A stretch of DNA of 44,609 bases from Gluconacetobacter tumulicola (GCF_014174215.1 NZ_JABEQL010000031.1:1-44609); one strand, 5' to 3'. Shown: positions 8,155 to 17,629, counted from the first letter of the stretch. The notes: generated from the sequence alone by a model not told the origin. Made by a program: numbers and translations.

Positions 8155-9121
8155 CGCGCCAACGACGGGTCGCTACCTCACAGTTAGGGGGGAGGGATTT
8201 CGGCCAGCGACGGTGCAGCCACAGCCAGGTGCCGGGGCGGGCGCGGACCCAGTGTTCCAGCCGGTCGTTGACCGCCTGCGTCAGGGCCAGGATGTCGGCC
8301 TGCCGGTCGCCGCTGTCGGGCAGGTCCAGCTTGGGTTCGACATGGATGCGCAGGCGGGCCGGGCCCAGCCGTTCGACATAGCCGGGGATGACGGGGCAGC
8401 GATAGCGCAGGGCCATGGCGGCCAGGGCCGGGGCGGTCATGGCCGGGAGGCCGAACAGCCGGGCCTCGATCCCGTCATTCATCTTTTGGTCCACCAGCAT
8501 GCCCAGGCGGCCGCCCCGGGCGATATGGGCCAGCGCGCCGCGTGCGCCGCGTGCACCCTTGGTGAACATGGGTACCGGTTCGCCCCCCGTTGCCTTGTTC
8601 ATGGCCGCCTCGCGCAGGGTGCGGATCATGTCGTCGACCAGCGGATTGCCGGCGGCGCGGTAGAACGAGGCGAAGGGCAGCCCGTGGCGGGCCACGCCGG
8701 GGGGCAGCATTTCCCAGTTGCCGATATGGCCGGACATGAAGATCACCGGGCCGTCGCATGCCACCTGTTCGGCCAGATGCTCGGCACCGACGACATCCCA
8801 GCCGGGGCCGGAGGCCGGATTTTCCGGCAGGGCGGCGAGATGCGGAAACTCGCCCACCGTGCGGCCCAGATTGTCCCAGACCGCGCGGATGACCGCCCGG
8901 CGGGCTGGGGCGTCGAGTTCCGGCATGGCCAGCCGCAGGTTGGCGTCGGCCACGCGCGAGACCGGCAGGAGCGGGCCGATGGCGCGGCAGAGCGCGCCGC
9001 CGGCATTCGAGGCCCGCACCGGACCCAGGCGGCGCAGCAGGGCCAGGGCGGCGCGTGCGGCGAAGGCTTCGATCCGCATCAGGCGGGTGATGGGGCGGGT
9101 TTCGTCGCGGGGCTGGGTCAT
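8126..9121 (-). CDS. LpxL/HtrB-family lipid A acyltransferase
   Basis: About 331 residues of the lysophospholipid acyltransferase superfamily, Kdo2-lipid A lauroyl/myristoyl type. It acts at the inner membrane, adding secondary acyl chains to lipid A. The catalytic HX4E appears as SGHIGNWEM, and downstream LVDQK and GYVERLGPAR fit the family. The ATG at 9121 overlaps the lpxK stop as ATGA, which fixes the start and implies translational coupling; the gene is last in the waaA-lpxK-acyltransferase operon. The last 15-20 residues (NCEVATRRWRVTPVRRRHP) are basic, unlike the family, and run into the 3' end of the convergent SDR gene. The original stop may have been lost at the island junction. Confidence 0.83.
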   Translation of the reverse strand: MTQPRDETRPITRLMRIEAFAARAALALLRRLGPVRASNAGGALCRAIGPLLPVSRVADANLRLAMPELDAPARRAVIRAVWDNLGRTVGEFPHLAALPENPASGPGWDVVGAEHLAEQVACDGPVIFMSGHIGNWEMLPPGVARHGLPFASFYRAAGNPLVDDMIRTLREAAMNKATGGEPVPMFTKGARGARGALAHIARGGRLGMLVDQKMNDGIEARLFGLPAMTAPALAAMALRYRCPVIPGYVERLGPARLRIHVEPKLDLPDSGDRQADILALTQAVNDRLEHWVRARPGTWLWLHRRWPKSLPPNCEVATRRWRVTPVRRRHP

Positions 9122-10101
9122 CGGGGGGCGCTTTCCAGCCATTGGTCCAGCAGGCGTTCCGGTGCGGCGGGGTCGGCCCATGAGAGGCCGACGCCGACGG
9201 TGCGGATCCGGGCTCGGAATGCCTGGGGCAGGCGGGCTGCGTCCTTTGGGGTGGTCAGCAGTGCCGCGCCGTGGGTCGCGGCCAGCGCCAGCAGGCGCTT
9301 CAGGTCGCGGGGCGTGTAGGGGTGATGGTCGGCGAAGGGGACGCAGGCTGCCGGCGTGATGCCCTGGGCGCGCAACCCGTCGAAGAATTTCTCGGGCCGG
9401 CCGATGCCGGCGAAGGCGATGGCCGGCTGGCCGGCCAGCAGCGGGGTGGCGTCCTGCATGGCCAGGTCGGCGCGCAGGACCGGCAGGTGGCCCGGCAGGC
9501 GGGCGAGGGCGCGGGTGCGGTCGTCGCCGATCAGGATGGCGGCGTGGGCGCGGGCGGCGCCGGTCGCGACCGGTTCGCGCAGCGGGCCGGCGGGGATGAC
9601 GCGGCCGTTGCCGAAGCCGCTGGCACCGTCGATGACCAGCAGCTTCATGTCCTGGTGGAGGCCGGGATTCTGGAACCCGTCATCCATCACCAGGCAATCC
9701 GCGCCCTCGGCGATCGCGGCCCGGGCGCCGGCGGCGCGATCGGCCGAGACATGGGTGGGGGCGAGGGACGCCAGCAGCAGGGCCTCGTCCCCGACATCGG
9801 CGGCGGTGTGGCGGGTGGGATCGACCCGCAGCAGGCCGGCGCGGCGGCGGCCATAGCCACGCGTGAGCACATGCACCTGCCGGCCGCGTGCGACCAGCCG
9901 TGCCACCAGATCGAGCGCCAATGTCGTCTTGCCCGCGCCGCCGGCTGTCAGGTTGCCGCAGCACAGGACCGGGATGGGCGCATGCCAGCCCGGCTGGCGG
10001 ACTCGCCGGGCGGTGGCGTGGGCGTAGAGGGTGGCGGCGGGGGCCAGAAACCGGGCCGGCCAGTCGCCATCGCTATCGGACCAGAAGCGGGGCGCGCGCA
10101 T
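9118..10101 (-). CDS. lpxK: Tetraacyldisaccharide 4'-kinase
   Basis: LpxK phosphorylates the 4' position of the tetraacyl disaccharide to give lipid IVA, at the cytoplasmic face of the inner membrane. The 327-residue protein has a single N-terminal hydrophobic stretch and the family P-loop in CCGNLTAGGAGKTTLALDL. Other conserved pieces are TRGYGRR, GDEALLLA, VMDDGFQNP and AFAGIGRPEKFF. The ATG at 10101 overlaps the stop of the upstream waaA fusion as TGATG, so the longer upstream frame is rejected. Length and motif order are normal. Confidence 0.95.
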   Translation of the reverse strand: MRAPRFWSDSDGDWPARFLAPAATLYAHATARRVRQPGWHAPIPVLCCGNLTAGGAGKTTLALDLVARLVARGRQVHVLTRGYGRRRAGLLRVDPTRHTAADVGDEALLLASLAPTHVSADRAAGARAAIAEGADCLVMDDGFQNPGLHQDMKLLVIDGASGFGNGRVIPAGPLREPVATGAARAHAAILIGDDRTRALARLPGHLPVLRADLAMQDATPLLAGQPAIAFAGIGRPEKFFDGLRAQGITPAACVPFADHHPYTPRDLKRLLALAATHGAALLTTPKDAARLPQAFRARIRTVGVGLSWADPAAPERLLDQWLESAPR

Positions 10102-12077
10102 CAGCGTGCGTCCATCAGGGCCAGCAGGCGCGTGGCCAGACGGGTGGGGAGGGTGGAATCGGCGCGGGTGGCGGCCTCTGCCCGGTGTCCGGCTTCGGCG
10201 CGGCGGGCGGGGTCGGCCAGCATGATGTGGATCCATTCGGCCAGCGCGCCGGCGTCGGGCACCACGCGTACCGCGTCTCCCAGCCGGGCGAAGGCGTCGA
10301 GGAAATTTTCCGTCAGGGGGCCGGTGGCCAGGGCAGTGCCGAAGCGGGCGGGTTCCAGCGGGTTGTGGCCGCCGCGCCGGCCGGGGCCGGGCAGGCTGTT
10401 GCCGATGAAGACGATCGGCACGACGCGATAGAACAGGCCGAGTTCGCCCAGTGTGTCGCAGATCCAGAAGCTGTCGTTCGGGCCGGGTTCCTGACCGGCC
10501 GCGCGGCGGGGGGCGTTGCCCAAAGTTTCGGCAATGGCCGGGCCGCGTTCGGGGTGGCGGGGGACGATGATGGTCAGCAGGTCGGGATGGCGCGCGCGGA
10601 GCTGCCGGGCGGCGTCGGCCACCTGCTCTTCCTCGCCCTCATGGGTTGCGGCGGCCAGCCAGACCGGGCGGTCGGCCAGCAGGGTGCGTAGTTGGTCGAT
10701 CGTGTCCGGGTCGGCCGGCAGGGGTGGGGCGGCGTTCTTCAGGTCACCCGGTATGTCGATCCGCGTGGCGCCCAGTGCCCGGAGGCGGGCGGCGTCGAGG
10801 TCCGAGCGGGCGGCGATCCACGTGAAACGGCCCAGCATGCGGTCGGCCAGGCCGGGCAGGCGGCTCCACCCGGCGCGCGCGCGGTCGGACAGGCGGGCAT
10901 TCAGCAGGGCCAGCGGGATGCCCGCGCGGTGGCAGGCCTCGATCAGGTTGGGCCAGAGTTCGCTTTCGGTCAGCGCGACGGCGTGGGGGCGCCAGTGGCG
11001 GAGGAAGCGGCCGATCCAGCGGGGGACATCCAGCGGCACGAACTGGTGGATCACTCGCGCGCCCTCCGCCGTGCCGGCCAGTCGCTGCTCCAGCAGGTTG
11101 GCGGCGGTGACGGTGGCGGTGGTGACCAGCACGTGCAGGTCGGGCGCGCGGGCCAGCAGCTCCGTGATCACGGGCAGGATCGACAGGGTTTCGCCCACGC
11201 TGGCGGCATGCAGCCAGACCAGCCTGCCGGCTGGACGGGGGCGGGCGGTCAGGCCCATGCGCTCGCGCTGGCGCCCGCGCACTTCCTTGCCCCGTGCCAG
11301 GCGGCGGTGCAGCAGCAGGGTCAGGGCCGGGGCGAGCAGGGTGGCCAGGCCGGCCCATACATGTTGGATTGCGCACGCGCGGGTGGGGGTGGCGGCGTGC
11401 ATGGCGGCGTCGAGCGCGGTGGCGAGGTGGGCGGGGGCGGTGTCCTGATCCTCGCGGGTGACGGCGATCGGTGCGCCGCAGACGATCCGGCCGCGCCCGA
11501 AGGGCAGGGGGATCATCATGCGGTCCCAGCCGCCCAGCCGCCAGCTTGCGCACCAGCCGCCCACCGGTACGATCGGCGCGCCGGACAGGCGGGCCAGGCC
11601 GATGACCCCCTGTTCGACCTGCCGGCGTGGGCCCCGCGGGCCGTCGGGGGTGATGACGATCGGGTCGCCGCCCCGGATCAGGGCCAGCAGCTGGCGCAGT
11701 GCCGCCGCCCCGCCCTTGTCCTTGCCCTTGCGGTCGGTGGAACCGGCGATGGTGCCGGCGCCCCATGGTGCGATGATGTCGGCGATCAGCCGGCCGTCGC
11801 GGTTGCGGCTGATCAGGACATGGGGCCGGAGTGTCGGATTGCGGGCGGTGGACCACCAGAGCAGCGCCGGGGTCAGGGCCAGCGCTTCATGCCAGAACGC
11901 GACCAGAACGGAGTGTTCACCCTGCCCGGTCAGCAGCGGATAGGCGTCGGGGTGGATGTCGAACGTCCAGCGCGTGGTGCCGATCGCCAGCCGCAGATAG
12001 GAGCGCAGCAGGCCGATCGCCGCCGCGCGGGCCGCGCCCGTCGCCGTCAGGCGTTTCAGCATGGCGCGTCGTGTCAT
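10101..12077 (-). CDS. waaA: DUF374-WaaA fusion: acyltransferase-like domain plus Kdo transferase
   Basis: One 658-residue frame holds two proteins that are usually separate. Residues about 1-230 are a DUF374/LPLAT-like domain (FWHEALAL with His63, GSTDRKGKDKGG, ITPDGPRGPRR). Residues about 238-658 are a complete WaaA/KdtA, the transferase that adds Kdo to lipid IVA, with a membrane anchor (LATLLAPALTLLLHRRLARG), LHAASVGE containing the catalytic Glu at about 296, LTESELWPN, and GGHNPLEPA near the C-terminus. The ATG at 12077 (MTRRAMLKR) was chosen because the longer frame reads through a T/A-rich repeat. It is first in the operon with lpxK. I see no frameshift at the joint, so the fusion looks real. 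Confidence 0.9.
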   Translation of the reverse strand: MTRRAMLKRLTATGAARAAAIGLLRSYLRLAIGTTRWTFDIHPDAYPLLTGQGEHSVLVAFWHEALALTPALLWWSTARNPTLRPHVLISRNRDGRLIADIIAPWGAGTIAGSTDRKGKDKGGAAALRQLLALIRGGDPIVITPDGPRGPRRQVEQGVIGLARLSGAPIVPVGGWCASWRLGGWDRMMIPLPFGRGRIVCGAPIAVTREDQDTAPAHLATALDAAMHAATPTRACAIQHVWAGLATLLAPALTLLLHRRLARGKEVRGRQRERMGLTARPRPAGRLVWLHAASVGETLSILPVITELLARAPDLHVLVTTATVTAANLLEQRLAGTAEGARVIHQFVPLDVPRWIGRFLRHWRPHAVALTESELWPNLIEACHRAGIPLALLNARLSDRARAGWSRLPGLADRMLGRFTWIAARSDLDAARLRALGATRIDIPGDLKNAAPPLPADPDTIDQLRTLLADRPVWLAAATHEGEEEQVADAARQLRARHPDLLTIIVPRHPERGPAIAETLGNAPRRAAGQEPGPNDSFWICDTLGELGLFYRVVPIVFIGNSLPGPGRRGGHNPLEPARFGTALATGPLTENFLDAFARLGDAVRVVPDAGALAEWIHIMLADPARRAEAGHRAEAATRADSTLPTRLATRLLALMDAR

Positions 12078-12137
12078 GGGTTCGGCGGTAGCATGCGCGA
12101 CTGTTGGGCGGAAGGGGTGCGCGGGGGATGAGCGTTT

Positions 12138-12256
12138 CTTCTTTTTCTGAAGAAAAAGAAGCAAAAAGACTTTGATTCGTTCAGGAGCCTTGTGCCGGGG
12201 GCACACGATGTCCCTGAACGAAGAGAAGTTTTTTGGTTCTTTTTTCAAAAAAGAAC
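12138..12256. repeat. T/A-rich double-hairpin intergenic repeat, copy 1
   Basis: The element starts with a perfect 11-bp inverted repeat (CTTCTTTTTCT, GA, AGAAAAAGAAG; 12138-12161) and ends with a perfect 10-bp one (GTTCTTTTTT, C, AAAAAAGAAC; 12236-12256). Between them TTCGTTCAGG (12176) pairs with CCTGAACGAA (12213), so the whole unit can fold on itself. A second copy with the same ends lies at 27700-27818. It separates the DUF934 gene from waaA and could terminate transcription on either strand. Confidence 0.85.
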
Positions 12257-12263
12257 AGAGAGA

Positions 12264-12770
12264 TCAGAGCACTCGGCGCAATGTCGCGCCTTCGGCGCGC
12301 TCGCCCAGCACCGAGGGCTGGTAGGCGGTGCGGAAGCGTGTGTGGGCGCGGGCCCAGACTTCCGGATCGCTGCCGGGAGGCAGGTCGACGGTCGAGACGC
12401 CGCAGCGGAGCAGGAACTCGTACTGGTCGGGCAGGGGCTTGCCGGTGGCGCGGATTTCGCCGGTGAAGTGCAGGTGTTCGCGCAGGGCGCGGGCCTGGCT
12501 GAAGGCGCGGCCGTCGCGGAAGATCGGGAAGGTGACGGCCACCAGCGACAGGCGGGGCAGGACGGTGCGCAGCGTGTCGATTTCCGTGTCCTGCGGGATC
12601 GCGACGCCCAGTTTCTCGCCGGGCGCGCGGGCTAGCCCTTCTTCCAGCCGGGAGAGCGGCACGATGACCGGGCCGGTGGCGGGGAGGGGGGATTCGGCGT
12701 CGAGGGTGGTCCAGGCGTCGGGGACGAGCCGTCCGTTTTCAAGCAGTGGCCCATTTTCATGCAGTGGCAT
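12264..12770 (-). CDS. DUF934 family protein of the sulfite reductase operon
   Basis: A 168-residue protein matching the DUF934 family, often described as an oxidoreductase probably involved in sulfite reduction; its biochemical role is not settled. Recognisable family pieces are VIVPLSRLEEGL, FPIFRDGRAFSQARALRE and GEIRATGKPLPDQYEFLLRC. I chose the ATG at 12770 (MPLHENG), which overlaps the end of cysI by 14 bases; the longer upstream frame is antisense-type shadow inside cysI. It is the last gene of DUF2849-cysI-DUF934, the standard alphaproteobacterial arrangement, and is followed by the T/A-rich repeat. Confidence 0.85.
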   Translation of the reverse strand: MPLHENGPLLENGRLVPDAWTTLDAESPLPATGPVIVPLSRLEEGLARAPGEKLGVAIPQDTEIDTLRTVLPRLSLVAVTFPIFRDGRAFSQARALREHLHFTGEIRATGKPLPDQYEFLLRCGVSTVDLPPGSDPEVWARAHTRFRTAYQPSVLGERAEGATLRRVL

Positions 12771-14451
12771 AGACGGCATCCTTGAACAGGGCGGCGCCCA
12801 GGCGCCGGTAGGTATCCAGGAAGCGCTCGCCCCCGGTGCGGTGGACCAGATAGGCATCGACCAGGCGGGCGATGGCGTCCACGGTCGCGTCCTCGGGCAG
12901 GGCTGGGCCGAGGATCTGGCCGACCGAGGCGTCGCTGCCTGGCGAGCCGCCCAGCGTGAGCTGGAAATATTCCTCGCCCTTCTTGTCCACGCCCAGGATG
13001 CCGATATGGCCGGCATGGTGGTGGCCGCAGGCATTGATGCAGCCCGAGATCTTGATCTCGATCGGGCCGATCGTCTCCTGCAGTTCGGGGCTGGCGAAGC
13101 GGGCGCTGAGCTTCTGGGCGATCGGGATCGAGCGCGCATTGGCCAGCGAGCAGTAATCGAGCCCCGGGCAGGCGATGATGTCGCCGATCAGGCCGATATT
13201 GGCCGCGGCGAGGTCGGCCCCGCGCAGGGCCTGCCAGACGGCATAAAGTTCGTCCTGCCGCACATGGCCCAGCACGAGGTTCTGCATGTGGGTGACGCGG
13301 ATTTCGCCGAACGCGTAGCGGTCGGCGAGGTCGGCGATGAGGTCCATCTGCGCTGACGTGGCGTCGCCGGGGATGCCGCCGGCGGGCTTGAGCGAGATGA
13401 CGGCCGAGATGTAGCCGGGCGCGCGGTGCGGATGCGTGTTGGTGCGGACCCAGCGGTCGAAGGCCGGGTCGGCGCGGCGGGCGCGGTCGAACTGGGCGGC
13501 CGCATCGTCGGGCGCATGCAGGTCGGGCGTGCCGAAGCGGGCGCGGATGGCGGCGACGGTTTCGGGCGGCAGGCGGTAGCGGGCGCGGTTCATGGCTGCG
13601 AATTCGGCATCGACGCGGGCGCGGTAGCCTTCGGTGCCCAGCGCCTGGACCAGGATCTTGATCCGCGCCTTGTAGATGTTATCGCGGCGGCCGTACTCGT
13701 TATAGACGCGGACCATGGCCTCCAGATAGGCCAGCAGGTCTTCTTCCGGCAGGTCGTCGCGCAGATGCACGCCGACGATGGGGGTGCGGCCCATGCCGCC
13801 GCCCACGAAGACGTCGAACTGCGTGCCGCCGTCCGGCGCCGGCTTGGCGACCAGGCCGATATCGTGGAAGCGGGCGGCCACGCGGTCGTTCGGGCTGCCG
13901 CTGATCGCGATCTTGAACTTGCGCGGCAGGAAGGTGAATTCCGGGTGCAGGGTGGACCATTGCCGCAGGATTTCGGCATGGACGCGCGGATCGACCAGTT
14001 CGTCCTTTGCGGCGCCCGCGAACTGGTCGCAGGTCACGTTGCGGATGCAATTGCCGCTGGTCTGGATGGCGTGCATGTCGACATCGGCCAGGCGGGCCAG
14101 GATGTCGGGCGTGTCTTCCAGCTTGATCCAGTTGAACTGGAGATTCTGGCGAGTGGTGAAATGGCCGTAATCGCGGTCGTAGGTGCGGGCGATATGGGCC
14201 AGTTCGCGCAGCTGGCGGGAATCCAGCACGCCATAGGGAACGGCGATGCGCAGCATGTAGGCGTGGAGCTGCAGATACAGGCCGTTCATCAGGCGCAGGG
14301 GCTTGAACTCGTCCTCGGACAGGGTGCCGGCGATGCGGCGGGCCACCTGGTCGCGGAACTGCTCGACCCGGTCGGCCAGGAAGGCGCGGTCGACCTGATC
14401 GTAGCCGTAATGCCCGACGGGCAGCGCGGGTGCTGGGATGGTGTCAGGCAT
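12757..14451 (-). CDS. cysI: Sulfite reductase hemoprotein (nitrite/sulfite reductase family)
   Basis: A 564-residue siroheme/[4Fe-4S] enzyme that reduces sulfite to sulfide in assimilation. The cluster ligands are visible as Cys428 and Cys434 (CPGLDYC) and Cys471 and Cys475 (GCINAC), followed by GHHHAGHIGILG. The first half carries the siroheme-binding GHFTTRQNLQFNWI and TSGNCIRNVTCD. No CysJ flavoprotein gene is seen nearby, so the electron donor is probably ferredoxin or another partner; DUF934/DUF2849 proteins commonly travel with such CysJ-less enzymes. The start ATG overlaps the DUF2849 gene by 8 bases, indicating coupling. Confidence 0.93.
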   Translation of the reverse strand: MPDTIPAPALPVGHYGYDQVDRAFLADRVEQFRDQVARRIAGTLSEDEFKPLRLMNGLYLQLHAYMLRIAVPYGVLDSRQLRELAHIARTYDRDYGHFTTRQNLQFNWIKLEDTPDILARLADVDMHAIQTSGNCIRNVTCDQFAGAAKDELVDPRVHAEILRQWSTLHPEFTFLPRKFKIAISGSPNDRVAARFHDIGLVAKPAPDGGTQFDVFVGGGMGRTPIVGVHLRDDLPEEDLLAYLEAMVRVYNEYGRRDNIYKARIKILVQALGTEGYRARVDAEFAAMNRARYRLPPETVAAIRARFGTPDLHAPDDAAAQFDRARRADPAFDRWVRTNTHPHRAPGYISAVISLKPAGGIPGDATSAQMDLIADLADRYAFGEIRVTHMQNLVLGHVRQDELYAVWQALRGADLAAANIGLIGDIIACPGLDYCSLANARSIPIAQKLSARFASPELQETIGPIEIKISGCINACGHHHAGHIGILGVDKKGEEYFQLTLGGSPGSDASVGQILGPALPEDATVDAIARLVDAYLVHRTGGERFLDTYRRLGAALFKDAVYATA

Positions 14452-14782
14452 GGGCTTCGAGCTCGGCTGCGGGCGTGAAATCGGGATGGACGGTGGGGCC
14501 GAAGGCGCGGATGCGCTCGCGCACCGTCACGGGAGTCGGCGTTGCGGCCTCGGGATCCACCTGCACGCCATAGACGCCGACCAGCCCGTCGGCCTGCTGG
14601 CGGCCGGCGGCGTGGGCGATCGCGGCCTCGATCTCATCATTGGGGATGATCCCGGCGTCGTCGATCAGCGTCGACCATGTGCCCTCTTCCACCTGCCAGA
14701 CGATGCGCCCGTCCAGCAGCCGGTTGGCGGTGATCACGCTTGAACCGCCCGCCTCGCGGCGGTTGTTCCTGACATCGCTCAC
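14444..14782 (-). CDS. DUF2849 domain protein, first gene of the cysI operon
   Basis: A 112-residue small soluble protein. The conserved region is VITANRLLDGRIVWQ and DGLVGVYGVQVD, characteristic of DUF2849 proteins found next to cysI in alphaproteobacteria. The molecular function is unknown. I take the GTG at 14782 as start because AGAGGA lies about 8 bases upstream. Its end overlaps the cysI start, and a 25-bp dyad lies about 95 bases upstream of it. Confidence 0.85.
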   Translation of the reverse strand: MSDVRNNRREAGGSSVITANRLLDGRIVWQVEEGTWSTLIDDAGIIPNDEIEAAIAHAAGRQQADGLVGVYGVQVDPEAATPTPVTVRERIRAFGPTVHPDFTPAAELEAHA

Positions 14783-14829
14783 TGGTCAGTCCTCTTTTAC
14801 CCGATCCGGCCGGTGCCGACAGGATGTCG

Positions 14830-14844
14830 CCCTGTTCTACAGGG
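14830..14844. promoter_or_regulatory. Small hairpin in the leader of the DUF2849-cysI operon
   Basis: CCCTGT-TCT-ACAGGG forms a perfect 6-bp stem with a 3-base loop, between the upstream dyad and the GTG start. It would lie in the 5' leader of the mRNA. No U-tract follows on the transcribed strand, so a terminator is unlikely. Confidence 0.25.
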
Positions 14845-14877
14845 TCATTAGGGGTTTCGTGGGGCCAATACAAGAGG

Positions 14878-14902
14878 AATGCACGATTATTAATCGTGCA
14901 TT
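14878..14902. promoter_or_regulatory. Sulfur-regulon operator candidate, cysI operon copy
   Basis: A perfect 12-bp dyad with a single central base. Its outer half-sites, AATGCACGA and TCGTGCATT, are separated by 7 bases. The same half-sites with the same spacing occur upstream of cysH at 18555-18579, with one base changed. Position, symmetry and recurrence at both sulfur-assimilation promoters suggest the binding site of a dimeric regulator. The regulator is not in this window. Confidence 0.6.
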
Positions 14903-14930
14903 ACACTCTTCGTATGGGGCCGCCCTCCGG

Positions 14931-16808
14931 CTAGGAGCGGCGGCGGGTGCCCTCGGCCAGCACGACGCTGTCGGCCACGTAGGCGGCCAGACGATCCGCG
15001 ACCTCGCCCACGCTGCCCGTGCCGGTGGGCAGGTGCAGGTCGGGGCTGGCGGGGGTGTCGTACGGGGCGTCGATCCCGGTGAAGCCGGTGATGCGGCCGG
15101 CGCGGGCGGCCTGGTACAGGCCCTTGGGGTCGCGGGCCTCGCAGGTCGCCTGGTCGGCATCGACGAAGATTTCGTGGAAGCCTTCGCCCACCACCTGGCG
15201 CGCCAGCTCGCGGTCGGCGGCGCGCGGCGAGATCAGCGCCACCAGCACCACCTGGCCGGTTTCGGCCAGGATGCGGGCGACGGCGGCGGCGCGGCGCACA
15301 TTCTCGGTGCGGTCGGCCTCGGAGAAGCCCAGATCGGCGCACAGGCCGGCGCGCAGCGTGTCGCCGTCCAGCACCGAGACGTCGATCTTCTGCCCGAACA
15401 GGCGGGATTCCGCCGCGCGGGCGATGGTGCTCTTGCCGGCGCCGGGCAGGCCGGTCATCCAGAATACGCCGCCGCGATGGCCGCGTGCCTGTGCGCGGTC
15501 CCACAGCGAGACGGTGCTGTCGGTGGGGTGGATGGCCTTGGTGCCGCTGGCGATGTCTGCCGGGCCGATCAGCGGCGCGCCGCCGACGATGCGCTGGTGA
15601 CGGTCGACCAGGACGCCGCGCCCGTCGGTGGTGCCGGGGGTGAAGGCGTCGAACAGGATGCTTTCCGACGCCGCCAGGGTGATCTCGGCGAAGCCTTCGG
15701 GCGGGACGTGATCGGAGGCGTGTTCCGTCAGATCGTCCAGCCGCACCACGGAGTCGATGGAGGCGATTGTGACCTGATGCTCGGCGGTGGCCAGGCGCAG
15801 GCGGAAGCTTTCGCCCACGCGCAGCGGCTCCTGGCGCAGCCAGAACAGGCGCGAGCGGATGCGCGCGGTGCGGATCGGCGCTTCTTCCGGCCGATGCAGC
15901 AGGTCGCCGCGATCGGGGATCACGTCCGGTTCCAGCGTGATGGCGACCGACTGGCCGGCCACGGCGGAGATCTGCGGCGCGGTGTGCCAGCTTTCGATCG
16001 AGGCGACGCGGGCGGTGGTGCCGTGGGTGCCGATGACCAGCGTGTCGCCGACCGTGATGCGGCCGCGCTCGATGCGGCCGGCGACCACGCGCTTGCTGTC
16101 GAAGCGATAGACATCCTGCACCGGCAGGCGCAGCGGCAGGTCGGCGCGGCCGGCGGGCGAGGGCACCAGGGCCAGGGCCTCGGTCAGGGTCGGGCCCTTG
16201 TACCATGCCATCTGCGGCGAGCGGGAGGCGATATTGTCGCCCTCGCGCGCCGAGGCGGGGATGAACAGGCTGGGTTCGATTTCGAGCTGCTTCAGCAGTT
16301 CGGCGACCGACTGTTCGGAGGCGGCGATCTTCTGCTCGTCATAGTCCAGCAGATCCACCTTGTTCATCAGCACGATGACGTGGCGGATGCCGATCAGGCG
16401 CAGCAGCATGGCATGGCGGCGTGTCTGTTCCTGTGCGCCCTCGGCGGCGTCGACCACCAGCACGGCGGCTTCGGCATCGGCGGCGCCGGTGATCATGTTG
16501 CGCAGGAACTGGCGGTGGCCCGGCGCATCGACGATCACGAACTGCCGGTTGCCCAGCAGGAACGGGATGCGGGTGGAATCGACGGTGACGCCCTGGTCGC
16601 GCTCGATCTGCAGGCTGTCGAGCAGGAAGCTCCATTCCACCTTCAGCCCGCGCTTGCGGCTGGATTCGATGATCTGCGCCACCCGGCCTTCGGGCAGGTT
16701 GTCGGTGTCATGCAGCAGGCGGCCGATCAGGGTGGATTTGCCGTGATCGACATGGCCGACGATGACGATGGGAGTGGCCGCGTCCTGGCGGAGGATATCG
16801 TTGCTCAT
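14931..16808 (-). CDS. cysNC: CysN-CysC fusion: sulfate adenylyltransferase large subunit and APS kinase
   Basis: A 625-residue bifunctional enzyme. The CysN part is a translation-factor-like GTPase that drives ATP sulfurylase with CysD (P-loop GHVDHGKST at about 18-26, [14 protein letters not shown], then EF-Tu-like beta-barrels). From about residue 447 an APS kinase domain follows ([31 protein letters not shown]) and makes PAPS. I start at ATG 16808 (MSNDILRQD). A GTG at 16838 overlapping the cysD stop as GTGA is a serious alternative that adds ten residues. It is third in cysH-cysD-cysNC. Because the reductase here looks APS-specific, the kinase may serve sulfation or storage rather than reduction. 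Confidence 0.92.
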   Translation of the reverse strand: MSNDILRQDAATPIVIVGHVDHGKSTLIGRLLHDTDNLPEGRVAQIIESSRKRGLKVEWSFLLDSLQIERDQGVTVDSTRIPFLLGNRQFVIVDAPGHRQFLRNMITGAADAEAAVLVVDAAEGAQEQTRRHAMLLRLIGIRHVIVLMNKVDLLDYDEQKIAASEQSVAELLKQLEIEPSLFIPASAREGDNIASRSPQMAWYKGPTLTEALALVPSPAGRADLPLRLPVQDVYRFDSKRVVAGRIERGRITVGDTLVIGTHGTTARVASIESWHTAPQISAVAGQSVAITLEPDVIPDRGDLLHRPEEAPIRTARIRSRLFWLRQEPLRVGESFRLRLATAEHQVTIASIDSVVRLDDLTEHASDHVPPEGFAEITLAASESILFDAFTPGTTDGRGVLVDRHQRIVGGAPLIGPADIASGTKAIHPTDSTVSLWDRAQARGHRGGVFWMTGLPGAGKSTIARAAESRLFGQKIDVSVLDGDTLRAGLCADLGFSEADRTENVRRAAAVARILAETGQVVLVALISPRAADRELARQVVGEGFHEIFVDADQATCEARDPKGLYQAARAGRITGFTGIDAPYDTPASPDLHLPTGTGSVGEVADRLAAYVADSVVLAEGTRRRS

Positions 16809-16834
16809 GGTGTGTCTCGATCCGTCCGCTGGGT

Positions 16835-17629
16835 TCACAGATAGCCGGCGACGCGCAGCCGCTCGAACGCATCTTCCGATTCATGGTCCATGGCGCGGCC
16901 GGCGCGCTCGGACGTGCGAGTGGTCTGCAGTTCGGCGATCACTTCGGCCACCGTCGCGGCGTCGCTCTCGATCGGGCTGGTGATGTCCTGGTCGCCCAGC
17001 GAGCGGTAGCGCTTGCCGTTCCTGGAGAAATACAGGTCGACCAGCGGGATGCCCTCGCGCTCGATATAGCGCCAGATGTCGATCTCGCGCCAGGACAGCA
17101 GCGGGTGGACGCGGATATGCACGCCCTCTTCATGCGGGGTGGCGTACTGGTCCCAGAATTCGGGGGGCTGGTTGCGGACGTCCCATTTATGGCTCGACCC
17201 GCGCGGGCTGAAGACGCGTTCCTTGGCGCGGGTGGCCTGCTCGTCGCGGCGGATGCCGGCGATGACGCCTTCCAGCTTGTATTTCTCGATCATCGTCGCC
17301 AGCCCTGCGGTCTTGCGCGCGGCGGAGCGCGCGGCCGGGGGCAGGGTCGGGTCGATCTCTTCGACCGGCGGGCAGTCGCCCAGCAGCAGTTCAAGCTCCC
17401 ACTTGCGGGTATATTCGTCGCGGAAGCGGTACATCTCGGGGAATTTCTTGCCGGTATCGACATGCATCACCGGGAAGGGCACCCGGCCGAGGAACGCCTT
17501 GCGCGCCAGCCACACCATGACGTTGGAATCCTTGCCCAGCGACCACAGCATCGCCAGCGGCTTCAGCTTCCGGTACGCCTCGCGCAGGATGTAGATGCTC
17601 TGGGCTTCGAGTTGGTCGAGATCGTCCAT
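16835..17629 (-). CDS. cysD: Sulfate adenylyltransferase small subunit
   Basis: A 264-residue PP-loop enzyme that adenylates sulfate to APS together with CysN. The SLGKDSNVM pyrophosphate-binding loop is at about 30-38, followed by [38 protein letters not shown] and the C-terminal [20 protein letters not shown], all diagnostic. Length is lower-normal for the family (E. coli is about 302). It overlaps or abuts cysNC depending on that gene's start, and lies 57 bases after cysH. Confidence 0.95.
   Translation of the reverse strand: MDDLDQLEAQSIYILREAYRKLKPLAMLWSLGKDSNVMVWLARKAFLGRVPFPVMHVDTGKKFPEMYRFRDEYTRKWELELLLGDCPPVEEIDPTLPPAARSAARKTAGLATMIEKYKLEGVIAGIRRDEQATRAKERVFSPRGSSHKWDVRNQPPEFWDQYATPHEEGVHIRVHPLLSWREIDIWRYIEREGIPLVDLYFSRNGKRYRSLGDQDITSPIESDAATVAEVIAELQTTRTSERAGRAMDHESEDAFERLRVAGYL

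Noticed and set aside
8132-9319. Long open frames antisense to the acyltransferase, lpxK, waaA, cys, glg and GGDEF-EAL genes
   Set aside because: They arise from high GC at the third codon position. Their translations are low-complexity Gly/Ala/Arg/Asp strings without family motifs, while the opposite strand carries complete known proteins.
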